This document shows positions 1-5,361 of a stretch of DNA of 5,511 nt, piece after piece (the first letter of the stretch is position 1; each line of letters starts with the position of its first letter). Position numbers and translations under genes: made by a program. Below the pieces are notes generated by a model. That model worked only from the letters and a program-made list of their open reading frames with translations, was not told the DNA's origin and ran no database searches. The stretch covers positions 1-5,511 of the forward strand of contig JAUVPY010000217.1 in NCBI GenBank assembly GCA_030598425.1, read 5' to 3'. The stretch comes from Anaerolineae bacterium (GTDB lineage: Bacteria; Chloroflexota; Anaerolineae; 4572-78; NAK82).

Positions 1-278
1 AGGCAGCGCAGAAATTGCCGTTCTTTGGTACCTACCGCTGGCGCGACGACCATCGGCTGATCTACGTCCCTCTTGATCCCGGCAGCGCCTCGCACGGCTT
101 CTACGAATACGACGTCCGCACCGGCGATACGCGCCCTCTTTTCCCAGGGGGGACCAACCTGATCATCGCCAACAACGACTGGAGCGTTTCGCCCGATGGC
201 CGAAAGATCGCCCTGGTTGCAGCTAGGGGAACCGAGCTGGATGGCATCTGGATCCTCGATATCGACCATCCTGACTAG
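1..278 (+). CDS. C-terminal part of a TolB/WD40-like beta-propeller protein (5' end outside window)
   Basis: The open frame is already running at base 3 and ends with TAG at 276-278, so only about 91 C-terminal residues are visible and the start lies upstream of the window. The fragment has the rhythm of PD40/WD40-like propeller blades. One blade has the pattern W-R-D-D-H-R-L-I-Y-V, then Y-E-Y-D-V-R-T-G-D-T-R-P-L. The next reads D-W-S-V-S-P-D-G-R-K-I-A-L-V followed by G-I-W-I-L-D-I. The S-P-D-G-R-K-I-A segment is the hallmark of TolB-type blades. Such domains are scaffolds or binding modules, often in exported or membrane-anchored proteins. A peptidase fusion of the DPP4/prolyl-oligopeptidase kind is unlikely, because the protein stops right after the blade. 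It converges with the aldolase gene. The family call is fairly safe; the function is unknown. Confidence 0.75.
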   Translation, partial: AAQKLPFFGTYRWRDDHRLIYVPLDPGSASHGFYEYDVRTGDTRPLFPGGTNLIIANNDWSVSPDGRKIALVAARGTELDGIWILDIDHPD

Positions 279-281
279 GTA

Positions 282-363
282 GTGTTGACATTTGCAAATT
301 CCCAGACGTGCATTTCGTTATCTGTTGCGGGTTTCTCAGGCGCAAAGACTCAAATGTCAACAC
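282..363. repeat. Perfect 13-bp inverted repeat framing an 82-bp intergenic segment
   Basis: GTGTTGACATTTG at 282-294 is matched exactly by its reverse complement CAAATGTCAACAC at 351-363, leaving 56 bp between the arms. The segment fills almost the whole gap between two convergent genes: it starts 3 nt after one stop codon and ends 3 nt before the other. The interior is more AT-rich than the flanks and has no ORF. The loop is long and no T-run follows either arm, so a simple intrinsic terminator is unlikely. Terminal inverted repeats of a miniature or decayed insertion element would fit better. No clear target-site duplication is visible (TA on the left, GG on the right). Confidence 0.6.
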
Positions 364-366
364 GGC

Positions 367-1653
367 CTAATGGCCTAAGAACTTCTCCTCCAGCGCCTTC
401 ACCTCATCCTCACCAATAGGAACCAGCGGTCCAACGTTCATGGTATCGATCAGCGAGAGGGCCGAGAAGTCAGCCACCTCCAGGCGATCAAATGCCTGAT
501 GGATCGTGGTGCCCGTGGTCAAGACCGTGTCATTCTGGATAAGGATCACCGAGGTGTTCTTCGAGAGAAGCGCCGAGATCTTCTCGGGTGCATCATACTG
601 CTCTCCATAAGGAAACAGTGGCACCTGGCGCAGCACCACGTAACTCTCCGGGATAGTCTTGGTATCTAAGGGGTGGTTGGTGACTGTGAACGCGGTAGCA
701 TTGGGCGACTGGGCCGTCATAATGCAGTTAATCTCGGGATGACCGTCGTAGATGGTACGGTGCAGTCTAACAGCACGACTGGGGCGTTTCCCTTCCTCAA
801 CGCAGCCATTTCTCACCAAGACGATGTCCTCGATCGCCAGATACTTCCGATCTTGCCCCGTCGGCGTGATCAGAAAGCCATCCACATCCACCCGCGCCGA
901 TACCGTCCCCTCGGTGCTGGTCATCAACCTTTGATCGTAGGCCCGATGCACCATACGACAGATCGTCTGGCGCAGTTCCCGCTCCCGGCTGCTATGACCT
1001 GTCGGACGAAACGTGGGCAACCGCGCAGCACGCTTCTGGAACAGCGCGATTTGCTCGTCCGTCAGCGAATTGACCGTACCCAGACTGCTGGCCTGGATCT
1101 GGGTGCGGGCGCAAAAGTCCAGCGTCTCCAAGCGTTGAAACGCCGTGAGCAGGTCGGGACCGGCCGTCACCACACCGTGGTTCTCGAGAATGACCACGTC
1201 ATAACCTTGGGCAAAGGTATGGGCGATGGTCTCGCCCAGTAGCAGGCTCCCCGGCAGCGCGTACGGCGCATAGCCCACTTCACCGCAGACGTGGTGCGCT
1301 TGGGGGATGATCCGCGTATCGGGGACCTGGCGGGCAATGCTAAACGTGATCAAGGCTGGAGTATGGGCGTGTACGACGGCCCGAATATCAAGGCGTCTCT
1401 CGTAGATCATCTGGTGGAAGGGATACTCGCTGGATGGTCGATGGGGTCCTTCAACCCGCTCGTCGGTTTTCACGCATATGATGTCACGCGGACTTAGATT
1501 CCCCTTGTCCACCGCTGCGGGCGTGATCCACAAATCGCCGTTCTCCTCAAGAATCGACAGATTACCACCTGAGGTCGTGGTCAACCGGTAACGGTAGAGG
1601 CGGTCCATGATTTGCACAAGCTGTTCGCGCGGATGAAGCAGCTCAAATTTTAT
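367..1653 (-). CDS. Tandem class II aldolase/adducin-domain protein, second domain degenerate
   Basis: This encodes 428 residues if started at the ATA at 1653. It is a probable zinc-dependent aldolase or epimerase of the FucA/AraD/MtnB class, acting on sugar phosphates in the cytoplasm; the substrate cannot be read from the sequence. Domain 1 (about residues 8-190) is complete. It has the phosphate-loop motif T-S-G-G-N-L-S near 27-33, the catalytic-type Glu76 in S-S-E-Y-P-F-H, the zinc pair H95-A-H97, and the third histidine H159 in E-N-H-G. Domain 2 (about 225-405) keeps the fold pattern but has S-T-E-G-T-V-S for the loop, Val295 for the Glu, T-A-Q for H-A-H and N-D-T for N-H-G, so it is probably non-catalytic. 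It is the last gene of a three-gene operon, 2 nt after the Gre-like stop. The frame stays open to an ATG at 1722, which would overlap the upstream gene by 67 nt with no good Shine-Dalgarno sequence. The first in-frame canonical starts downstream are GTG 1617 and ATG 1608, both without a Shine-Dalgarno sequence and cutting into helix 1. Confidence 0.85.
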   Translation of the reverse strand: MKFELLHPREQLVQIMDRLYRYRLTTTSGGNLSILEENGDLWITPAAVDKGNLSPRDIICVKTDERVEGPHRPSSEYPFHQMIYERRLDIRAVVHAHTPALITFSIARQVPDTRIIPQAHHVCGEVGYAPYALPGSLLLGETIAHTFAQGYDVVILENHGVVTAGPDLLTAFQRLETLDFCARTQIQASSLGTVNSLTDEQIALFQKRAARLPTFRPTGHSSRERELRQTICRMVHRAYDQRLMTSTEGTVSARVDVDGFLITPTGQDRKYLAIEDIVLVRNGCVEEGKRPSRAVRLHRTIYDGHPEINCIMTAQSPNATAFTVTNHPLDTKTIPESYVVLRQVPLFPYGEQYDAPEKISALLSKNTSVILIQNDTVLTTGTTIHQAFDRLEVADFSALSLIDTMNVGPLVPIGEDEVKALEEKFLGH

Positions 1654-1655
1654 GA

Positions 1656-2117
1656 TTACTCCCTCTCTCCAGACGTTCCCTCCCAGTTCGAAGCGATCCC
1701 CTCCGGGTCGGTGTCCCCCCATTTTTGATCCACGGTCAGCGCAAAGCGCACCGCATCAGCCAAGTCTGACTTGCTGATGGCCCGCTGAATCACCGCCTGC
1801 CGGTCCGCCGCTACGTCATCGGTTGGGGCCCGGCTGCTGCCTGCCACCGTCAGGATCTTCACCTGCGCGATGTCCCCCACCTGGTAGGGCACTATGCTCC
1901 CCGCGCGCTGGCCCATTATCGCCCGGCCCAGGGGGGTCCCTACCCCCAGGAACCCGGCGGAGAAATCCGCCTCAGCGTCAGGCACTACATCGAAGGCCAG
2001 CCGTTCATTCTCACCCGACTCGACAATCAGTTCAATCTCGACGTGGGCCCCAATGGCGACTTCGATTGCAGAATCGCTCGGCTCGCTCCTCTCTTCATTT
2101 TCGGGCAAGGCTCCCAT
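1656..2117 (-). CDS. GreA/GreB C-terminal-domain protein lacking the N-terminal coiled coil
   Basis: This protein has 153 residues. About 18-92 match the FKBP-like C-terminal domain of GreA/GreB/Rnk. A beta-rich stretch (V-E-I-E-L-I-V) leads to the family signature G-V-G-T-P-L-G-R-A-I-M-G-Q-R-A-G at 58-73, followed by V-P-Y and V-K-I-L-T-V. Gre factors bind RNA polymerase near the secondary channel through this domain, and their N-terminal coiled coil rescues backtracked complexes by transcript cleavage. Here only about 17 acidic residues precede the domain, so the coiled coil is absent and cleavage activity is not expected. A tail of about 55 residues (100-153) containing A-D-R-Q-A-V-I-Q-R-A-I and a W-G-D-T-D-P-E-G-I segment is not part of standard GreA. 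The ATG at 2117 is preceded 8 nt upstream by AAGGAG (2131-2126), which overlaps the stop codon of the lipoprotein gene and suggests translational coupling. A role in modulating transcription is inference. Confidence 0.75.
   Translation of the reverse strand: MGALPENEERSEPSDSAIEVAIGAHVEIELIVESGENERLAFDVVPDAEADFSAGFLGVGTPLGRAIMGQRAGSIVPYQVGDIAQVKILTVAGSSRAPTDDVAADRQAVIQRAISKSDLADAVRFALTVDQKWGDTDPEGIASNWEGTSGERE
1659..1669 (-). promoter_or_regulatory. Shine-Dalgarno sequence of the aldolase gene, pointing to an ATA start
   Basis: On the minus strand this reads GAGAGAGGGAG. It overlaps the end of the upstream Gre-like gene and its TAA. The AGGGAG core ends 5 nt before an in-frame ATA at 1653-1651. 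No ATG, GTG or TTG occurs within a normal distance downstream in this frame; the next is GTG at 1617. The site therefore decides the start in favour of ATA, unless the base has been misread. Confidence 0.6.
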
Positions 2118-2129
2118 ACCAAATACTCC

Positions 2130-2558
2130 TTATTCAACAACGGCGTTCAAGACGAACGTCCACTCGCCCTTCTCACCACCTTCCCAAGGCCGGCTATAGT
2201 CCACAGATATGGTGCTTTCACCCGCCTTGAGCGCCTTAAAAGTCCACACGTCCTGACCAGGCGCTCCGGGTGGAGGTGGCGGCTCGCTTTCAGGAGAGAC
2301 AAATTCGTGGGCCACTTGTTCCAACACGGTCGGATCACTGATTCGTGCCTCCTCCCACTGAAAGCCGGTCGTGGGGTTGGAGCACAAGACCGCCTTGAAC
2401 GCGGCATCCACAGGGACTTCCACCTCTCGGCGGATATGCTGAGACTCGTAGAATTCATCACAGGACACATCCACGGAGACATCCTCCGGGGCCGGGGAGC
2501 AGGCGTAGAGACACTGCGAGAGGGCTAGCACAGCACACATTAGCATCAGCTTTTTTAT
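2130..2558 (-). CDS. Chagasin-like (I42 family) cysteine protease inhibitor, predicted lipoprotein
   Basis: This has 142 residues counted from the ATA at 2558. It carries all three loop motifs of the chagasin/amoebiasin/ICP family, which insert into the active cleft of papain-type proteases: N-P-T-T-G-F-Q-W at 61-68; the G-A-P-G-Q-D-V-W-T-F-K-A stretch near 98-109; and R-P-W-E at 123-126. The N-terminus is a short signal peptide: Lys-Lys at 2-3, a hydrophobic run to about 18, then L-Y-A-C with Cys20 as the probable lipidated residue. Tyr at -2 is not the commonest lipobox residue. The mature protein would sit outside the membrane and protect the cell from, or regulate, cysteine proteases. It is first in the operon. 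The frame is open to an ATG at 2594, but that start lies inside the predicted promoter and adds 12 residues ahead of the signal peptide. The internal ATG at 2546 would remove the Lys-Lys and sits 18 nt from the Shine-Dalgarno sequence. Confidence 0.85.
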   Translation of the reverse strand: MKKLMLMCAVLALSQCLYACSPAPEDVSVDVSCDEFYESQHIRREVEVPVDAAFKAVLCSNPTTGFQWEEARISDPTVLEQVAHEFVSPESEPPPPPGAPGQDVWTFKALKAGESTISVDYSRPWEGGEKGEWTFVLNAVVE

Positions 2559-2564
2559 GGTTGG

Positions 2565-2572
2565 CCTCCTCC
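2565..2572 (-). promoter_or_regulatory. Strong Shine-Dalgarno sequence of the inhibitor lipoprotein, pointing to an ATA start
   Basis: GGAGGAGG on the minus strand is a near-perfect anti-16S match. It is followed after 6 nt (CCAACC) by ATA AAA AAG CTG. Starting at that ATA gives the classic lipoprotein opening M-K-K-L. No canonical start codon lies within normal range in this frame. Confidence 0.65.
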
Positions 2573-2582
2573 ATTCGGCCTT

Positions 2583-2611
2583 AGTGTAACTCAATTTCCA
2601 AAGAGGTGCAA
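2583..2611 (-). promoter_or_regulatory. Candidate sigma-70-type promoter of the inhibitor/Gre/aldolase operon
   Basis: On the minus strand, TTGCAC (2611-2606) is separated by exactly 17 nt from TACACT (2588-2583). The -10 matches the consensus at 4 of 6 positions and the -35 at 3 of 6. Transcription would start near 2576, just before the Shine-Dalgarno sequence at 2572, giving a very short leader. This places the upstream in-frame ATG (2594) outside the transcript. The match is moderate; the 17-nt spacing and the position are the main support. Confidence 0.4.
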
Positions 2612-2649
2612 CGCAACCCGATCCTGCCTGAGTAGTTTGTTGACAACGA

Positions 2650-2717
2650 CATGTTCCGCTCCCAGCAGGTCCGTGACCCGCTGGGAAGCTTGGGGGAAGC
2701 GGGCTGCGTGGAACATG
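2650..2717. repeat. Nested inverted repeats able to form a branched hairpin
   Basis: CATGTTCC (2650-2657) pairs perfectly with GGAACATG (2710-2717). Inside, CCCAGC-A-GGTC (2661-2671) pairs with GACC-C-GCTGGG (2675-2685) around a 3-nt loop with a single A/C mismatch. A smaller GCTT/AAGC pair (2688-2691 with 2697-2700) fills the third branch. The 25-nt inner hairpin is strong. It may be a structured RNA, a protein-binding site or a mobile-element remnant; no family was recognised. Confidence 0.45.
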
Positions 2718-2747
2718 ATATTGTCAGGGCAGTTACCTCGGGCTTCC

Positions 2748-2981
2748 ATGTTGCGTCGCTACCGAGACACCCACATCGAAGTCGCCAAATGGTCCACCTG
2801 CCTCGACCCGTACGTGGATCCGGTAAACGGCGCGCTAGGGGGTCTGCGCCGCTCGGCAGCGGTTGATCTGATCTGCTTCCCGGTGGACAGCACTGAGCGT
2901 TTCATTGACCAAGATGGACATATGCGGCTCACGTTCAATGAACTGGAGTGGGTTTGCGCTGGGGAGACGCGAGGCTTCTGA
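2748..2981 (+). CDS. Possible short hypothetical gene or gene remnant (77 aa)
   Basis: An ATG at 2748 opens 77 codons to TGA at 2979-2981, and the same frame is open upstream to a TTG at 2637. From about 2757 on, the third codon positions are clearly GC-rich and the residue mix looks protein-like (for example V-D-L-I-C-F-P-V-D-S and F-I-D-Q-D-G). There is no Shine-Dalgarno sequence before the ATG and no recognised family. It would be the only plus-strand gene between two minus-strand operons. It may be a remnant of a longer gene or a chance frame. Confidence 0.2.
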   Translation: MLRRYRDTHIEVAKWSTCLDPYVDPVNGALGGLRRSAAVDLICFPVDSTERFIDQDGHMRLTFNELEWVCAGETRGF

Positions 2982-3010
2982 TTTCTCTGGGAATGATTCG
3001 AGGAGCGGGG

Positions 3011-3047
3011 CATAAAACAACCGGCACTCTGGATTCTGAGTGCCGGT
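3011..3047 (-). terminator. Intrinsic terminator of the permease operon
   Basis: A perfect 10-bp GC-rich stem (ACCGGCACTC at 3020-3029 with GAGTGCCGGT at 3038-3047) encloses an 8-nt loop. On the minus strand it is followed by TGTTTTATG, a fair U-tract. It starts 24 nt after the stop of the DppC-like gene. It implies that ATPase genes do not follow in the same transcript. Confidence 0.8.
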
Positions 3048-3070
3048 CACGCTTCTATACGCTCAGGATG

Positions 3071-4144
3071 TTATTGATGATTCTTCACCCACGGGTCCAG
3101 CGCGTCGCGCAGGCCATCGCCGATCAGGAAGATGGCGAGGGTGGTCAAGAAGATAAATATACCAGGAGCCAATACCAGCCAAGGCGCATTGGTAAAGTTG
3201 CCCAGAGAGCCTTGTAGCATATTGCCCCAGCTAGGCAGCGGGGGTCCAATGCCAACGCCCAGGAAGCTCAACCCGGCTTCGGCGATAATGGCGCCCGCGA
3301 TGTCAAAGACGGCAATCACGATAATAATCGAGGAGACATTGGGCATAATGTGCCGGAACAAGACACGCCAGGTGGAGGCACCCACTGCCCGGCTGGCGTG
3401 AATGTATTCCCGCTCGCGAACCGAGAAGATCTGGCCACGCAACAATCGCGATAATCCCATCCAGCCAAAGATGCCCAGCATAAGTGCCAGCCCCTCCGGC
3501 GTGCGGAAGATGGAAAACGTGCCGGCCAAGATGATCAGGAGAAATAGGAGGGGGATGCTGCCCAACGTCATGATGACCCCATTGATAATGTCATCCACCC
3601 AGGTGGCTGCGTAGTAACCGCTGAACAGCCCCAGGATTACACCCAGCGTCATCTGGACCCCGGCGACGTAAGCCCCAATTCGCAGCGAAATCCGGCCGCC
3701 ATAAATGGCTCGGGTGAACACGTCTCGTCCTGCGTTGTCGGTCCCCATCCAATGACAACCGCCCAGACCAGCGCTCAAGCATTCACGCACGCCCACCGCC
3801 GAGTCGGCAATCATCTGTGGCCAGAGCGACCAATCACAGCCACCGCCTTGGCACGTTTGGGAAAATGCCTGGAACTTTGGCCAGGCTGTCTCCGCCCAGG
3901 TGGGTGGCTCGTTGCGTTGGCGCAGATTGGTATCCAGGGGATCAAACCCCAGGACATTGGCAGCGATCCAGGGCGCGGTCACGGTAATGGTGATCATGAA
4001 TATCCCTAGCACCATAGCTGCCATTGTAATCTTATCGCGCAGCAGCTTGGACCGGACGGCGCCCCAATAGGTCTGCTCTTTGACTTCCACTTTTTCCTTG
4101 GATCTACGTAACGGCATTGGAAAGCTAAATGTACGTTCGGCCAT
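3071..4144 (-). CDS. Dipeptide/oligopeptide-type ABC transporter permease, DppC/OppC family
   Basis: This protein has 357 residues. It forms half of the membrane channel of a Dpp/Opp-class importer, pairing with a DppB-type partner and driven by two ATPases. The N-terminal cytoplasmic stretch of about 40 residues precedes TM1 (about 41-63). The family motif G-T-D-N-A-G-R-D-V-F at 134-143 introduces the transport domain, with further membrane segments near 156-178, 188-210, 217-232, 270-290 and 322-343. The cytoplasmic EAA loop that docks on the ATPase is R-E-Y-I-H-A-S-R-A-V-G-A-S at 245-257, followed by M-P-N at 267-269. The loop between TM1 and the G-T-D motif is long (about 70 residues) and holds four cysteines (98, 103, 122, 130) that could form disulfides outside. 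The start is ATG at 4144, but no Shine-Dalgarno sequence precedes it and a heptad array occupies the leader. The substrate may be peptides, nickel or oligosaccharides; the sequence does not decide. Confidence 0.93.
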   Translation of the reverse strand: MAERTFSFPMPLRRSKEKVEVKEQTYWGAVRSKLLRDKITMAAMVLGIFMITITVTAPWIAANVLGFDPLDTNLRQRNEPPTWAETAWPKFQAFSQTCQGGGCDWSLWPQMIADSAVGVRECLSAGLGGCHWMGTDNAGRDVFTRAIYGGRISLRIGAYVAGVQMTLGVILGLFSGYYAATWVDDIINGVIMTLGSIPLLFLLIILAGTFSIFRTPEGLALMLGIFGWMGLSRLLRGQIFSVREREYIHASRAVGASTWRVLFRHIMPNVSSIIIVIAVFDIAGAIIAEAGLSFLGVGIGPPLPSWGNMLQGSLGNFTNAPWLVLAPGIFIFLTTLAIFLIGDGLRDALDPWVKNHQ

Positions 4145-4162
4145 AGTTCAAACACCAGACAG

Positions 4163-4295
4163 CAGGTAGCAGGTAGCAGGTAACCGGTAACCGGGTATCA
4201 GATATCAGGCATCAGGAATTAGTTTCCAAGTAACGGGTGGCAGATAACGGATACCGGTGAGTTGTTACCTGTTACTTGTTACCTTCTACCTGGCT
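4163..4295. repeat. Degenerate heptanucleotide array with internal orientation switch
   Basis: From 4163 the sequence runs in strict 7-base phase for about 19 units. It begins CAGGTAG, CAGGTAG, CAGGTAA, CCGGTAA, continues through TCAGATA, TCAGGCA and TCAGGAA, and later includes ACGGATA and CCGGTGA. From 4261 the units are GTTGTTA, CCTGTTA, CTTGTTA, CCTTCTA, which are the reverse complement of the same heptad, still in phase. The two ends can therefore pair into a long imperfect hairpin. The array fills the gap between the two permease genes and runs into the last codons and stop of the DppB-like gene (4286-4295). It resembles short tandemly repeated sequences known from cyanobacteria; its origin here is unknown. 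Confidence 0.8.
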
Positions 4296-5323
4296 ACATC
4301 ATACTTCACTCTCGGATCGACAAAGCTATACAGAATATCAACCATCAGGATTCCCAGGATGCCCAGGAACGAGCCGATGACGAAGAGCGCCATCATCACC
4401 GGAAAGTCACGGGCATTAACGGAGGTGATAAACAGCCGGCCCATGCCCGGCCACGAGAAGACGGTCTCGAACAGCACGGAGCCGGAAAGTATCAGCAGGA
4501 AAATTCCACTCAAACCGGTGACAAAGGGCATGATTGCATTGCGCAGCACGTGACGGTACACGACCGCACGTTCTTTTAAACCCTTGGCGCGGGCCGTCCT
4601 GACGTAATCAAGGTTGAGCACTTCCAACATCTCAAAGCGCAGGATGCGCGAGAAGCCAATCAGGCCGCCGATGGCTCCCACGGTGGCCGGCAGGATGAGG
4701 TGGTGTAAACGATCCGTGACAGAGCCATCACCCACGGTTTGCATGCCGCTCAAGGGCACCAGGTTCAGGAAACCTCCCAGGAATATGAGCAGTAGCAACC
4801 CCAACCACCAGTGAGGCACCGTGTTGACCATAACGGTGGAAAGCCGAACGATGTGGTCTGGCATTTTGCCACGATTGAGCGCGGCGAAGATACCCAGCGG
4901 CACACCGATCAGGACGCTGATAACCAGGCTGGAAAACCCCAACAGGAAGGTTGCCGGAATACGTTCAGCAATGACCTCAATCACCGGCCGTCCTTTGAAG
5001 AAAAACGAGCGACCAAAATCCAGCCGAACGATCCCCCGTCCACAACGTTCAGGATCGCTCAGGCAGCGGCCGCTCCGCCAGGAGGGATCCTCGGGGAGCC
5101 AGTCCTCACCGGCCAACCAGGCTACATATTGCACCGGGACGGGTCGATCCAGGCCGTACAAGCGCAGCAAGCGGTTGCTATCGGCAGCGGTGGAGGTGGG
5201 GTCGTCGTCGAGGAACTGAATGGGGCCACCAGGTGCGGCCTGATATACGGTAAATCCGATCAAGGTGGTTACCCACAACAAAAAGAACGATTGAATTGCG
5301 CGTCGAATAATATAGCGTGTCAT
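4286..5323 (-). CDS. Dipeptide/oligopeptide-type ABC transporter permease, DppB/OppB family
   Basis: This protein has 345 residues. It is the partner of the DppC-like permease in the inner membrane. TM1 at about 9-30 follows the typical M-T-R-Y-I-I-R-R opening. The first outer loop contains L-Y-G-L-D-R-P-V-P-V-Q-Y at 55-66 and L-D-F-G-R-S at 101-106, both DppB signatures. Further membrane segments lie near 124-148, 168-190, 210-226, 262-284 and 308-333. The EAA loop is D-Y-V-R-T-A-R-A-K-G at 239-248, with R-N-A-I-M-P at 261-266. The end S-F-V-D-P-R-V-K-Y-D is standard. An insert at about 72-98 carries a Cys87/Cys94 pair (R-C-L-S-D-P-E-R-C). I chose the ATG at 5323 because it gives the usual N-terminus and has GGTGG 9 nt upstream; the frame extends to a TTG at 5374 through sequence unlike the family. 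The last residues V-A-R are encoded by the heptad array. It is the first permease of the operon, and the terminator lies after the second. Confidence 0.93.
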   Translation of the reverse strand: MTRYIIRRAIQSFFLLWVTTLIGFTVYQAAPGGPIQFLDDDPTSTAADSNRLLRLYGLDRPVPVQYVAWLAGEDWLPEDPSWRSGRCLSDPERCGRGIVRLDFGRSFFFKGRPVIEVIAERIPATFLLGFSSLVISVLIGVPLGIFAALNRGKMPDHIVRLSTVMVNTVPHWWLGLLLLIFLGGFLNLVPLSGMQTVGDGSVTDRLHHLILPATVGAIGGLIGFSRILRFEMLEVLNLDYVRTARAKGLKERAVVYRHVLRNAIMPFVTGLSGIFLLILSGSVLFETVFSWPGMGRLFITSVNARDFPVMMALFVIGSFLGILGILMVDILYSFVDPRVKYDVAR

Positions 5324-5361
5324 AAGTCCAATCCACCAATTATGTGATCTGAGGTGGCTCA

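Larger units (their letters stand above)
2612..3010. other. Stretch without a confident gene between two minus-strand operons
   Basis: About 400 bases lie between the promoter of the small operon and the terminator of the permease operon. I see no tRNA, rRNA or recognisable protein family here. It contains a branched inverted-repeat cluster (2650-2717) and one plus-strand frame ending at 2981 that is open for over 300 bases but unrecognised. It could be a decayed gene. Confidence 0.5.

Noticed and set aside
285..290. TTGACA as a -35 promoter box
   Set aside because: It is part of the inverted-repeat arm and no -10 lies 16-18 nt downstream; genes on both sides converge here.
282..363. Bidirectional terminator
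   Set aside because: The 56-base loop and lack of flanking T-runs make an intrinsic terminator unlikely.
673..1242. Plus-strand 189-codon open frame
   Set aside because: Lies antisense within the aldolase gene, whose motifs are intact; the translated product has no recognisable features.
1823..2230. Plus-strand 135-codon open frame
   Set aside because: Antisense to the Gre-like and inhibitor genes; very rich in Pro, Ser and Arg, typical of a shadow frame.
2640..2645. TTGACA as a -35 box for the plus-strand frame
   Set aside because: No acceptable -10 at the right distance.
4145..4300. CRISPR array
   Set aside because: The 7-base units are contiguous without spacers and change orientation; this is a tandem heptad repeat.
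4811..5347. Plus-strand frames of 178 and 132 codons
   Set aside because: Antisense to the DppB-like permease, which is unmistakable; no independent signal for these frames.
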